Of a stretch of DNA of 64,000 nt, positions 45,407 through 57,332 are shown piece by piece; positions within the stretch are counted from its first letter, which is position 1; every line of letters begins with the position of its first letter. The notes under the pieces were generated by a model, which made no database searches, was not told where the DNA came from, and was given only the letters and a program-made list of their open reading frames with translations. The position numbers and the translations under genes were made by a program. Source of the stretch: Symbiodinium natans (taxonomy: Eukaryota; Sar; Dinophyceae; Suessiales; Symbiodiniaceae); NCBI GenBank assembly GCA_905221605.1, contig CAJNDS010000208.1:1-64000 (forward strand), written 5' to 3'.

Positions 45407-47623
45407 TCAGAGCGAGCGGCCCTTCTTTCGACCAGACACGTGCACAACAACCTGCAAAGCCTCACTGCCAAAGAACACAAGCCCCCTCGGCAAGACCAAA
45501 GATTCCAAACTCTGGTTGAAGCTACGTCCGAAGGTCAAGGACTGCAGGCTGCCAGGCAAGGCAACATTCTCCAAGCTTTGGTTGAAAGAATGTCCGAACC
45601 TCAAGGACTGCAAGCTGCCAGGCAAGGCCACATTCTCCAAGCTCTGGTTGAAGCGATACCCGAAGCTCAAGGACTGCAACGCGCCAGGCAAGGCCACATT
45701 CTCCAAACTCTGATTGAAATCGAATCCGAATCTCAAAGACTGCAAGCTGCCAGGCAAGGCCACATTCTCCAAACTCAGGTTGAAGCTACTTCCGAAGGTC
45801 AAAGACTGCAGGCTGCTCGGCACGGCCACATTCTCCAAATTCTGGTTGAAACGACGTCCAAAAGTCAATGACTGCAAGCTGCCAGGCAAAGCCACATGAT
45901 CCAGCATCTGGTTGAATTCATATCCGAATGTCAAGGACTGCAAGCTGCCAGGCAAGGCCACGTTCTCCAAACTCTGATTGAAGCCATGTCCAAAGGTCAA
46001 GGACTGCAAGCTGCCAGGCAAGGCCACATTCTCCAAGCTCTGGTTGAAGTCATGTCCAAAGATCAAGGTTTGCAAGCTGCCAGGCAAGGCCACATTCTCC
46101 AAGCTCTGGTTGAACAACATTCCGAAGCTCAAGGACTGCAAGCTGCAAGGCAAGGCCACATTCTCCAAACTCTGGTTGAAGCCATGTCCGAAGGTCAAGG
46201 ACTGCAGGCTGCCAGGCAAGGTCACACGATCCAAGATCTGGTTGAAATCGCCTCCGAAGCTCAAGGAGTGCAAGCTGCCAGGCAGGGCCACATGTTCCAA
46301 GCTCTGGTTGAAATCGCCTCCGAAGCTCAAGGAGTACAAGCTGCCAGGCAAGGCCACATTCTCCAAACTCTGGTTGAAGCTACATCCGAAGGTCAAGGAC
46401 TGCAAGCTGCCAGGCAAGGCCACATTCTCCAGACTCTGGTTCAGAATGTGTGCAGAGGTCGAGGACTGCAAGCTGACGGGTACATTTTCCGAAAGCAGGA
46501 TGAGCCTTTGTCCAAAGGTCAAGGACTGCAAGCTGGCAGGCAAGGCCACATTCTCCAAGCTCTGGTTGAAGCCATGTCCAAAGGTCAAGGACTGCAAGCT
46601 GGCAGGCAAGGCCACATTCTCCAAACTCTGGTTGAAGCCACGTCCGAAGGTCAAGGACTGCAAGCTGCCAGGCAAGGCCACATTTTCCAAGCTCTGGTTG
46701 AAGCCATGTCCAAAGGTCAAGGACTGCAAGCTGCCGGGCAAGGCCACATTTTCCAAGCTCTGGTCGAAGCGATTCCCGAAGCTCATGGATTGCAAGCTGC
46801 TGGGCAAGGGCACATGCTCCAAGCTCTGGTTGAAAGAACATCCGAAGCTCAAGGACTGCAAGCTGCCAGGCAAGGCCACATTCGCCAAGCTCTGGTTGAA
46901 GCAATGCCCGAAGATCAAGGACTGCAAGCTGCCAGGGAAGGCCACATTCTCCAAGCTCTGGTTGAAATCATCTCCGAAGCTCAAGGACCGCAAGGTGTCA
47001 GGCAAAGCCACATTCTCCAAGCTCTGGTTGAAGCAATCCCCGAGGCTCAAGGAGTGCAAGCTCTTTGGCAGTTCAACATTCTCGAGACTGCACAGACGGT
47101 GCAATTCCAACGAAGAGATTGCGTCCTTTGCATGTGTGTCCATCACACTAAGGGGTCGGCCGTCAATGGCTCGCAGAAACGCAGCTGCTGCGCGCCCTGC
47201 ACCAACCTAGGTTGACCGCTTCGGCCCTCTGAAAACAAGTCAACACGAGAGTTTTTTACATCCAACAATGCGGGAACATACGCAAACCATGCCAAGGGCG
47301 ACCTGTTGAATCACATACGTGAGGACATCGCCCTGAACTTGCTCCAACAGCGGCTTGGAATCGTCCACGCCATGCCCGCCAGACAGCAGGACAAGCATGC
47401 CACCCAGCCGCAAGCCGATCTTTCCTGCGACGCTCTTGCGGACATCTTCCATGGTCATGTTGTCTTCAAGAGGAAGCTGCACTTCGGAACCATCAAGGCC
47501 ACAAAGCGTCAAGTGTCGGCAGGGAGTAGGGCCGTCAAACTCGTCAAGGCGCTGACGTTTGACCTTCCTCTCTTCTTGAGTTCCACTCACCATGGCCCGA
47601 AATCGTAGTGCCAAGTCGGCCAT
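45407..47623 (-). CDS. Ubl-FNIP repeat protein, gene 4
   Basis: Two exons: 47623-47303 (107 codons) and 47206-45407 (599 codons plus stop), total about 706 aa. Exon 1 reads MADLALRFRAMVSGTQEERK and the Ubl domain (LTLCGLDGSEVQLPLEDNMT). The 96-nt phase-0 intron runs from CAACAG|GTCGCC to CCTAG|GTTGG. Exon 2 begins VGAGRAAAAFLRAIDGRPLS, MDTHAKDAISSL, then about 25 FNIP repeats, many with LTFGHG instead of LSFG. Repeat 10 (LILLSENVPVSLQSSTSAHI) is badly eroded. The C-terminal cap is LPRGLVFFGSEALQVVVHVS. Exon 1 and cap are closest to gene 3. The plus-strand frame of over 400 codons is a shadow. Confidence 0.88.
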
Positions 47624-47751
47624 GTGTTTGTTTATTAGGGTTCGGGTTTTGGGGTTGAGGGCCTAGGCTGAGGCCTTAGGGTCTAGAGTCCAGAGTTGGG
47701 TTCAGGGTTTGGGACTTAGGGCACAGGGTGTGGGGGCACATGAGCATACCT

Positions 47752-48466
47752 GGCGCCGCCTGAACCAGACGCCTGACAGCATAAACCCTAACTGAGGGCA
47801 TTTTACCCTAAACCCTAAACCCTAAACCTCTGAAACGCAAGGCTCCAAAACAGAAATTGGATTTACCCTAAACCCTAAGCCCTAAACCCTTAAACCCAAA
47901 CGCTAAACCCTAAACCCTAAACCAACCCTAAACCCTTTGTGCGGGGGCCTGGCAGCTTGGCACTGGCTCCCATGCGTAGTACGTATTACCGTGGTCGTTG
48001 GCTACCTACTCTTTCCATGGTGGTACTACGAACCAACCTCAACCCTGCTGAACCTAAACCCTATAAACCAAACCCTATAAACACTGTAAACCCTGAAGCC
48101 CTATACCTTGTACACACGAAGCCCTGCAAACCCCAAACCCCACAAGCCTGTATGAACACTAAACCCTAGAAACCCTAAAGCCCGAAACCTTGCAAAACGC
48201 TGAACCCGCAAACCATACAAACCCCGATAAGCCCCCATAAACCCCATAAACGCCATAAACCCTACACCCGAAACCCTAAACCCGAAAACTCTATCTGCAC
48301 CCCTAAACCCTAAACCCTAAACCCTAAACCCTAAACCCTAAACCCTAAACCCTAAACCCTAAACCGAAAAATCGTAAACTTAAGACACTTCTACATCCCT
48401 CGCCCTGTCTGCGCAGGCTGCTGGCCTCGCCAGTACCTGCCATGAGGCCAAGCAGCCCATCTCCTT
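47752..48466 (-). CDS. Three putative exons, unknown protein
   Basis: 48466-48380 reads GDGLLGLMAGTGEASSLRRQ...; 48013-47938 reads VANDHGNTYYAWEPVPSCQA after AGAGTAG|GT; 47793-47752 reads VYAVRRLVQAAP with donor CCAG|GTATGC. They would precede Ubl-FNIP gene 4 and end the gene upstream of it. Confidence 0.4.
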
Positions 48467-49565
48467 TAGGGTTTAGGGTTTAGGGTTTAGGGTTTAGGGT
48501 TTAGGGCTTCGGGGTTTAGGGTTTAGGGTCTTAGGGTTTAGGGTTTAGGGTTTCGGGGTTTCGGGTTTAGGGTTTGGGGGTTTAGGGTTTAGGGTTTTAG
48601 GGGTTTAGGGTTTTAGGGTTGCGGGGTTTAGGGGTTTAGGGGGTTGAGGGGTTTAGGGTTTAGGGGTTTACGGTTTGAGGTTTGGGGTTTAGGGTTTTGG
48701 GGCTTAGGCTTTGGGGATTTAAGGCTGAGGGCATGGTTGCTTCTTGTTTTTGCTTGGGGGTGGGAGGGTGGGGTTCAGGGTTCAGGGTTTAGTGTTGAAG
48801 GTTTAGGGTTCAGGCTTTAAGTGGGGTGTTAGGGCTTTAGTGTTCAGGGGGGTTTAGGGTTTAAGGTTTAGGGTTTCGGGTGTAGGGTTTCGGGTTTAGG
48901 GTTTAGGGTTGAAGGTATGGTTCTGTGGCTTCGTCGGCTCTGCTTGCCTTTGCAGCTTCCGCAGCTTGCTGGTGGGCATGGTAGGGAATCGGGTCTGGGG
49001 TCGTTGGGTTTAGTGTTTAGGGTTTAGAGTTTAGGGTTTAAGGATTGGGGTTTGGGGTTTAGGGTTTAGGGTACGGGTCTTTGCGACATAGGGCTTGCAG
49101 GGCTTAGGGTGTATGATGTGGGCTTTTGGCTTTTTCAGGCATCGAAGAAGTCACGTAAACCCTGAACCCTAAACCCCAAACCCTAAACCCTAAACCCTTA
49201 TTCCTCAGAGGCTCTCCCAGCAGCTGTCGGCTTATCACTCAGCATGGTGATCTGGCCTCAACCCAAGATGCTTCCTCGAACCTACACTAGGGCAACTAGG
49301 GTTTAGGGTTTAGGGTTTAGGGTTTAGGGTTTAGGGTTTAGGGCTAGGCCCAAGAGTAGCCTAGGAACAAAAAAGGGGTGCTTTGTTTGGAGCTTCTTAG
49401 GGAACCTAAGTCCGAAAAAAAGTGAACAGGGCCTGCTCTGGGTCCTAGGAAAGTACCAACGCCTGTCCCTGAAACCCTAAACCCTAAACCCTAAACCCTA
49501 AACCCTAAACCCTAAACCCTAAACCCTAAACCCTAAACCCTAAACCCTAAACCCTAAACCCTAAA

Positions 49566-51276
49566 CCCTTTCCGGTTAGTCCTGAAGGGTCTGGTTTGGA
49601 CAGGTTCTGTGCCAGCAGCATCTGCACACCTGACACCTGCAACCATCACAGAAAAGTTGTGATCATACGGGGTCAGCCTAAACCCCAATCCCCTAAGCCC
49701 TAAACTTCTAAACCCAAGCCCTGAACCCCTAAGCCCTCAACCCCAAAACCCAAAAACATGTACCCTACCCCAAGCCCGAAACCCTATATCCTGAAACCAC
49801 GATAAACCCCTGGGGGTTTTCCGAAGTTACCCTAAACCCTCAACCCTCAACCCTCAACCCTAAACCCTAAACCCTAAACCCTAAACCCCTGGGGGTACCA
49901 TCTTGCGGTCCTTGTTATTAAGGGAATCCTACTATTTGGGGGGGTCTATATGAGGGCTCCCCTTCTTCTCGTAAACCCCCCTAAACCCTAAACCCTAAAC
50001 CCTAAACCCTAAACCCTAAACCCTAAACCCTAAACCCTAAACCCTAAACCCTAAACCCTAAACCCTAAACCCTAAACCCTAAACCTCTAAACCTCTAAAC
50101 CCTAAGCCCTGAACGAGTTTGGTAATTGGGCTTGGGGCCGCTCAGGGTTCCCATGCGCGTGACACGCCCTACACCCTAAAGCCTACAACCTGTAAGCCCA
50201 CACCCCCAAAACCCTGTACCCTAAACCCTAAACCCTAAACCCCAACCTCAAAACCCTACAAATCCTACAACTCTGAGCCCTTTCGCTCTCTGAGCATCCA
50301 AAGTGAAGACTAAGAATCCTAAACCTGAAACCCTAAACCGCACTCCTGGCGAATAGCTCCAGAACCACAGCAAGAATTTCATTTGAGGGTTTCGGAACCC
50401 TAAACTCTGAACCCTGAAGTTGAACCATGCTCAATTCTTCGGTTGGTTTTCTAAAGTCGAGCCCCAGTCGACACCCAGGTCCATGAACACCAACATGAAC
50501 ACTAAATCGGCTAACCCCTAAATCCTAAACCCTGAACCCTAAACCCCAAATCCTAAACCCTAAACCCTGAACCCTAAACCCCAAACCCCAAATCCTAAAC
50601 CCTGAACCCTAAACCCCAAATCCTAAACCCACCCTAAACCCTAAACCGTAAACCCCAAATCCTAAACCCTAAACCCTGAACCCAAAACCCTAAACCCTAA
50701 AACTAAACCCTAAACCCTAAACCCTTACATCGCTAAGCCCCTCACTTCCCGGTGTCAAACTCTTTTGTCGGATGGCAGCTTGCGCGGCTGGCTCGGGAGC
50801 GGGCTCGGGTTTAGGGTTTAGGGTTTAGGGTTTAGGGTTTAGGGTTTAGGGGTTAGGGATTAGGGTTTAGGGTTTAGGGTTTAGGGTTTAGGGTTTAGGG
50901 TTTAGGGTTTAGGGCTCGGGGGGAGGGGAGGGTCTGCTGCAGAGGAGAGGAGCCGCAAACATAGATTAGAAGTGGGCAGGGTTGTGGGGGCTCGGGTTTG
51001 GGGTTTAGGGTTTAGGGTTTAGGGCTTAGGGCCCCAAGCCTACACCCCGAAGTCACCCCCCGGTCAGGTCTTGGCGGCCGCAGCTGGACTCCAGCACCTT
51101 GGAACAAATCACTTCTCAGGGCCTGGGGGGGGGTTTAGGGTTTAGGGTTTAGGGTTTAGGGTTTAGGGTTTAGGGTCGCAGAAGCTGGGTGCCTTACACG
51201 TGCTCCGGGATCAGCTTGAGAGCCGCCCGCCAAATCGATGGAAGGAAATAGGCCTCTCGCAAGCTCAGAGCTTGGC
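49566..51276 (-). CDS. Five putative short exons, unknown protein
   Basis: 51276-51196 (LSLREAYFLPSIWRAALKLI...PEHV, then TAA), 51124-51052 (QALRSDLFQGAGVQLRPPRP), 50995-50928 (EPPQPCPLLIYVCGSSPLQQ), 50805-50740 (EPAPEPAAQAAIRQKSLTPG) and 49640-49566 (VSGVQMLLAQNLSKPDPSGL, acceptor GGTTGCAG). Telomere arrays lie in every gap. Confidence 0.4.
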
Positions 51277-51457
51277 TTACTTCTCCAATAACCTTTAGGG
51301 TTTAGGGTTTATAAGGTTTGGGGTTTAGGGTTTAGGGTTTAGGGTTCAGGGTTTAGGGTTTAGGGTTAAGGGTTTTCGGGAAAGACAGGTTAAACATAAC
51401 CTGTAAGAGTGAGGCGGAAGCCCAAAAAGTTGAAAGTTCAACTCTTGGCTAAGTAAG
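51276..51457. mobile_element. Family G element with internal telomere array
   Basis: The ends are CTTACTTCTCCAATAACC and GGCTAAGTAAG. Compared with the array-free copy at 58850-58952, about 90 bp of TTTAGGG-type repeats replace a 12-bp stretch between ATAACC and AGGTTAAAC. Confidence 0.7.
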
Positions 51458-51593
51458 TATTGGTGAGGGCTGGGGGATGGGATTTGAGGTTTTTGGGGGG
51501 TTTGGGGTTTAGGGTGCAGGGATTGGGGTTGGGGGTTTGGGCTTTAGGGTTTGGGGTTTAGGGTTTGGGGTTTAGGGATTAGGGTTTGGTTTC

Positions 51594-51846
51594 TGATGGC
51601 CAGTTATGGCCAGCTGGTGCATGGCTGGAAGCATCCAGTGGCTTCGAACTGAGGGCCATTTAATGCTGCAGGGCGTTCAGGGTTTAGGACTTGAGGTTGA
51701 TAGGGTAAGGTTTCAGGGTTGAGGGTTGAAGGTTTTAGGGTTTAGGGTTTCTGCTGTAATTAGGGTGCTAAGGGTAAGTCTGGGCAGAGGGGCTCCCTGG
51801 GCACTCTCGGAAAATCGCGCGTCGCGCCTTCTCTATCTCGCCACCC
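51594..51846 (-). CDS. Two putative exons, unknown protein
   Basis: 51846-51778 reads GGEIEKARRAIFRECPGSPS; 51674-51594 reads CSIKWPSVRSHWMLPAMHQL. Confidence 0.4.
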
Positions 51847-52242
51847 TACCCTAAACCCTAAACCCTCCAATTCTACTAAAGACCCGTAAATAAGGGGCTT
51901 GAGGTGCAACTGCTCGAAACCCTAAGCCCTAAACCCAAGTGACCAATTCAGCCCCGTGCCCAAGATAAGGCCCACCCTCCCTAAACCCTAAACCCTAAGC
52001 CCTTAGCCCTAAACCCTAAACCCTAAACCCTAACCCCCGCCCTCCCCTCCCGAAATCGTACTAACACCCCTAAACCCTCCCAAAACGCAAAACGACCAAG
52101 CTTCCGAAGTCCGGGAAAAAATAGAAACCCCAACAAAAATCACGTAGCCCCACACACCCCAAACCCTCAACCCTCAACCCTACACCTTAACGCCCTAACC
52201 CCCAAACCAAACCCTAAACCCTAAACCCTAAACCCTAAACCC

Positions 52243-53070
52243 CGCCGAGTGGGTTTTTGGGCGTCGGGCCGAAACGTCTTCCGTCTCGGCAAAGGCGGAG
52301 ACGCTGGCTCCGGCGACCTCGTATGAGGTCTCTAAAGGGTTCTTTGTACGGGGAGTTTAGGGTTTAGGGTTTAGGGCTAGGGTTTAGGGTTTAGGGTTTA
52401 ATTAGCGTTGAGGGCTAGGGTTTCAGAGTTTAGGGCTTAGGGATCAGGGTTAGGGCTTAGGTTTTAGGGGGTTTCCGGGTTTAGGGTCTTTTGGGGTTTC
52501 GGGGGTGCCGAATTAGGCTATGAGTATCCCTCCAAGTACGCCTCGCGTACACCCTGTAGAGCCCAGCCTGTGCTTTACCTCCTAAACCCTAAACCCTAAA
52601 CCCTAAACACTAAACCCTAAAACCCTAAAACCCTAAACCCTAAACCCTAAAACCCCAGGGAATCGTATAAGTCATCGTATTCAGGGACCAGCAGGCGCGC
52701 ATGCAGTCCTGTTTGGGTTTCGGGGGTTCCGATTGATTCTGGGTACGAACCCTGAACCCGAAGCCTAAACCCTAAACCCTAAACCCGAAACCCGAAACCC
52801 TAAACCCTAAACCCGAAACCCGAAACCCTAAACCCGAAGCCGAAACCCTGAACCTATAAACCCCTAACATCAATTCCGCGATTGTAATCAAGCCGAACTC
52901 AATGGGCTTCAACTCCCCGACCCTCACCTTAAACCCTAAACCCTAAACCCTAAACCCTAAACCCTAAACCCTAAACCCTAAACCCTAAACCCTAAACCCT
53001 AAGCTGACAGAGGTCCCTGCCGATGCCAGGGTCATCAACTCTGAAGGCAGCCGGCTGGAGGCCTGAGAGG
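52243..53070 (-). CDS. Five putative exons, unknown protein
   Basis: 53070-53005 (SGLQPAAFRVDDPGIGRDLC), 52929-52864 (VRVGELKPIEFGLITIAELM), 52726-52664 (ETQTGLHARLLVPEYDDLYD), 52580-52503 (GGKAQAGLYRVYARRTWRDT) and 52338-52243 (LETSYEVAGASVSAFAETED...). Every unique segment in this stretch is open on the minus strand, the most regular exon/array alternation in the window. No family recognised. Confidence 0.45.
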
Positions 53071-53529
53071 GTTTAGGGTTTAGGCTTTAGGGTTTAGGGT
53101 TTAGGGTTTAGGGTTTGGGGTTTAGGGTTTAGGGTTTGGGGCTTAGGGTTTAGGGTTTAGGGTAACTGTCTGGAGCTTAGCTAGCCGCTAGCCCTCAGGG
53201 TCCATGTACCTTCTGGCAGAAATACTGTTGCCCTAGAGCTACTATGTGGGAACCCCTTGCAGGCCCAAGAACACACCAAAGAGGTACATGGGGACCCTTA
53301 GGGTAGGATGAAAGATCCAGACTGGGATGGCCTTAGGACCATCTGAAAAATATTCCTAAATACTATTCTCTTGTACCCAATAAGGGAAAATATGAAATGT
53401 CCCAAGGGCCTACCCAGTAGAGATTTGGGGTTCAGGGTCCAGAGTTCAGGGTTTCATTAGGGCTTAGAGTTTAGGGTTCAGGGTTCAGGGTTTAGGGCCC
53501 CTAAACCCTAAACCCTATAAACCCTAAGC

Positions 53530-53622
53530 CTGAGCGGGCTGCCTCCTCCAAGCGGGCGAGGTGCTCCTCGACCGCCACGCTGCCGTCATCGTTGGGAGGG
53601 CACTGCGCCTGCGCCGCACCCC
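53530..53622 (-). CDS. Putative exon, acidic helix
   Basis: The frame RGAAQAQCPPNDDGSVAVEE continues HLARLEEAARS, with a likely helical end. Confidence 0.45.
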
Positions 53623-53809
53623 GAAATGAGAGTCTGCGAAAGCAAGGGACCCCTAATGCTTTAGGGTTTAGGGTTTAGGATTTAGGGTTTAGGGTTAGGA
53701 TGTATTTGGGGGTTTCGGAAATTACGTGAGCCCTGATATAGTCCTCCCAATAGTAGGATGCCCTTCTTCTAACAAGGTAATGAGAGCGTGCAGAACGGCG
53801 CCATTTGAA

Positions 53810-54125
53810 ACCACTCAGTCACTCAGCCGGTCAAACCAGACCCAGTCGCTCAGTCACTCAGCCTCTCAAAGCAGACCCAGTCGCTCAGTCACTCAGACTC
53901 TTACCTTCCCAGGCCAGACCCAGTCTCTCAGTCACTCAGCCTCTCAGACTCTCACGCTGGGAGAACAAACCCAGTCACTCAGTGACTCGCGTCACTCAGA
54001 CCCTTGTGAATTTCTGAGCGTCTGTGAGTCTGAGTGTCTGAGGGTGTTGAGCGTCTGAGCGTCTGAGTGTCTGAGCAGCTGAGCATGTGAGTGTCTGAGT
54101 ATCTGAGTGTCTTAGTATCTGAACG
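53810..54125. repeat. Strand-switching CTCAGTCACTCAG / GTCTGAG repeat
   Basis: Left half: repeats of TCAGTCACTCAGCCTCTCA with CAGACCCAGTC. Right half: repeats of GAGTGTCTGAGCGTCTGAG. The halves are inverted relative to each other and meet near 54005-54015, so the region could fold into a long imperfect hairpin. Confidence 0.75.
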
Positions 54126-54576
54126 CGCCTCCAATCTAATCCGGACCCCCATAAGGTACCCTTATTTTCGAAAAAAAATAACACTATAGCGAAGACCACA
54201 AAACAGCGTAGAGCAGAACCTTATAAGCTTCGAGTGTAGCGTTTACAGTAGGGCTTTTGAAAAGATACTTCCCCGCATGAAGGTTTCCGAAATTAGGTGC
54301 ACCTTATTGGGGTCCTTATTGAAAGGGGACTACTATCTGGGGGTCCACTATAGGGGTCCCTTGTTATATGAAGGGAGGCGAATTTTCGGAAAAGCGGAAG
54401 GCCCATCTCCACCCAAGGCCCATCTCCACCCAACATGAAGGGAGACAACTTGGAGGTTCATGGTGCTTACTAACCAGTTATGACTGCACTTATGACCCAT
54501 TTATAAGCCCCTAAGTGCCCTCATATGGCTATAAGTCTTGGTTAATAAGTACCATGAACTTCCAAGAAAGGGAGAC

Positions 54577-55401
54577 AAAGGCAGACACAAACCACCAGAA
54601 ACGCGGCAAACGTCTTCTATTTGGAGAAGAAACCCGCCTGCGCCCCAAAGCGGTCTTGGGTGTAGGGTTTCGGGTTTGGGGTTGTAAAGGACTTAGGGTT
54701 TAGGGTTTAGGGCTTAGCGCGATTTAGGGTTCCGGACTTAGGGCTTGTGCTTTAGGAAGGCTTAGGATTTAGGGTTTGGGATTTAGGATGTAGGATTTAG
54801 GGTTTTGGGCCCTAAGTCGTCCTAAACAGTAAGAACTCCAGAGTCCCGAGTTTCAGCTTTTGAGGCTATTCCTGTTGGGTTCTGTGCCAGCCAGGGCCCT
54901 GAACCTAAACCCGCCTGAGCCCTCAGCCCTAAACCTCTAGCCCTGTAACCCCTACACCCCTAAAGCCTCTTAAACCCTAAACCCTGACATTTAAACCTTA
55001 AACCCCAAAACCCGTAATCGTCAAATCCTGAACTAAAGCCTCCAAAGCCCTAGAGCTTCAAACCCTTTTCCCTGAGCGCTCCTCCCACTCAGCCCGAGAA
55101 CTCCGAACCCTACATCCTAACGCCCTAAATCTAAGCCAGTAAAGCTCGAGGCCCTCAACCCTCAACCCCAAATCCCTAAACTCCAAACCCCCTAAACCCC
55201 AAATTCCATCATACCCCCTAAACACCCTAAACCCCCCCCCAAACCCTCTCAACCCCTCAAACCCCCCTTGAAACCCCTTAAACCCCAAACCCTAAACCCC
55301 AAACCCCAAACCCTAAACCCTAAACCCTAAACCTTCCAGAGCCCCAGCGCCTCGAACCAGTCCGTGGCGGTTCGTGCCTGGACGCCACTGAAGTTTTCGG
55401 T
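54577..55401 (-). CDS. Three putative exons, unknown protein
   Basis: 55401-55332 reads TENFSGVQARTATDWFEALG...LWK and ends AAG|GTTTAGGG, so a telomere repeat would be the donor; 54898-54840 reads PWLAQNPTGIASKAETRDSG; 54655-54577 reads PLWGAGGFLLQIEDVCRVSG beside a family B element. Confidence 0.4.
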
Positions 55402-56297
55402 GTTTTTTTTTTTAATTCTGGGTTTAGGGTTTGGGGTTTCGGGTTTGGGGCTTCGGGTTTTGGGTTTGGGGTTTAGGGCTTACAGTTGAGAGTTTGCTTT
55501 CGGTTTCGGGGGCATTGGGGGTAGCTTCGGCTTGGGGAAGGGGGTCTAGGATTCAGAGCTTGGCAGGTCTAGCGTTTGGGGTTGGGTGTCCAAGGTTTGG
55601 TGGGTTCGGGATTGGGGTTTGGGGTTCAGGGTCTGGTGTTTGAGGAGTGGAGGGGGTAGGGTTCGGGGTGTAGGGTTGAGGGCTCACAACGGTTTACCCT
55701 AAACCTCAAGGAAAGCACATCAACCCTAAACCCTAAAACTCGAAACCATCGACAACCCCCAAAGCCCTGAGTAGCCCTAAACCCTAAACCCTAAACCCTA
55801 AACCCTAAACCCTAAACCCTAAACCCTAAACCCTAAACCCTAAACCCTAAACCCTAAATCCCCTCAAAAGCCCTGAAACTCTCAACTGGACACAGCGAAG
55901 CCTCTGCGGTCCAAGGTGTGAGCCCACTAACGTGGGTCCCTTGTTACACAACCCTTATGCACTGTTTAGGGTTTAGGGTTTAGGGTTTAGGGTTTAGGGT
56001 TATATGAAAACAACAATCGTAATACTGAAAATGATATTTATAACAGCAAGAATAGTAATACTAATCATGATCAGGGTCCATACTTCAGATCCCTATCAAC
56101 AAGGGTAAGAGAGACCATACAAAAAGCCCATGGTGCCACCCTAAACCCTCAACCCCAAACCCCAAACCCTAAACCCTAACTCCCAAGCCCTAAACCCCAA
56201 ACCCTAAACCCTAAACCCTAAACCCCAAACCCCAAGCCCTAAACCCTAAACCCTAAACCCCAAACCCTAAACCCTAAACCCTAAACCCTAAACCCAG

Positions 56298-56369
56298 GGC
56301 AGCGGCGTGGATGAGCGGAGGGCCCATGTCGGGGTCGGCTTCCAGCTGGGTAAACCTTTGGGTGCAAGC
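56298..56369 (-). CDS. Putative exon, unknown protein
   Basis: The frame ACTQRFTQLEADPDMGPPLI...HAAA is open between a CCCTAAA array and a TTTAGGG array. Confidence 0.4.
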
Positions 56370-56682
56370 AAGGGGGGGTCGTTTAGGGTTTAGGGTTTGG
56401 GGTTTAGGGTTTAGGGGTTTAGGGTTTAGGGTTTAGGGTTTGGGGTTTAGGGTTTAGGGGTTCAGGGTTTAGGGTTCAGGGTTGGGGGGGTTTTGGGTTT
56501 AGGTCTGCGGGGGGGGGGGGGGGGGATGGGGTTCGGGTTTAGGGCTTAGGGCTTAGGGTAACCTTTGGATTTGGGAAGCCTTCGGGTGCTTAGGGAGCTC
56601 AGGATTTAGGGGGGAATATGCGGGGGTTTGGGGATTTGGGGCTTTGGGGTTTAGGGTTGAGTCGCTGGAAATCCCATCACCG

Positions 56683-56760
56683 CCCTAACTAGAGCCTGCT
56701 CCTCTTTTTGCAAAGGTTTTCAGATCAGATTTGCCAGAGAACTGACGCCCAGCAGATCTT
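56683..56760 (-). CDS. Putative terminal exon with strong acceptor
   Basis: TGTGTCTTTTTTCCTCAG is the best polypyrimidine-tract acceptor seen in the window. The frame QQRSAGRQFSGKSDLKTFAK...RGAGSS then ends at TAG. Confidence 0.45.
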
Positions 56761-56904
56761 TGTTGCTGAGGAAAAAAGACACAGTGAGACAACGCCATGG
56801 CTAAGACTGCCTGGTCCTTGAGGGCCCTATATATCACCCCTTAAAGGGTATATTCAGGGCCCTCATTCCCTCATTCCATAGTAAGAACCAGGCTAAGAAA
56901 CATC

Positions 56905-57256
56905 CACGGCGGAAACGCCGACAATTGAAGGGAAGAGGTGGGCCTTGTCGGCTCTGAGGAAGCACGACCTTTCATTAAGAAGCACACCTACCATGCTCGG
57001 AGGTTCATGGTAACTTATTCACCAATTGGGTTTAGGGTTTAGGGTTGTAACTGTACTTCTAAACATATTGGGGCACTTAAGGGGCTCATAAGTGGGCTAT
57101 AAGTACAGTTACACTTGGCTAATAAGCACCCTGAACCTCCAAGTACACTTTACCCTGACCACACCTGAAGTGGAACTTGAAGGTGTTGATGCCGTGCCGC
57201 GGAAAGGAACCGACTTGCCGTGTCTGGCAACAGGCTCCGGCAGCTGGCATTCAAAT
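56905..57256 (-). CDS. Two putative exons around a family B element
   Basis: 57256-57140 reads FECQLPEPVARHGKSVPFRG...TASTPSSSTSGVVRVKCTW; 56996-56905 reads VGVLLNERSCFLRADKAHLF...PSIVGVSAVD. The family B element 56998-57144 with a short internal telomere array fills the gap. They follow the transporter stop by about 80 bp. Confidence 0.45.
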
Positions 57257-57332
57257 GTTTAGGGTTTAGGGTTTAGGGTTTAGGGTTTAGGGTTTAGGGT
57301 TTAGGGCTTAGGGTTTAGGGTTTAGGGTTGTG

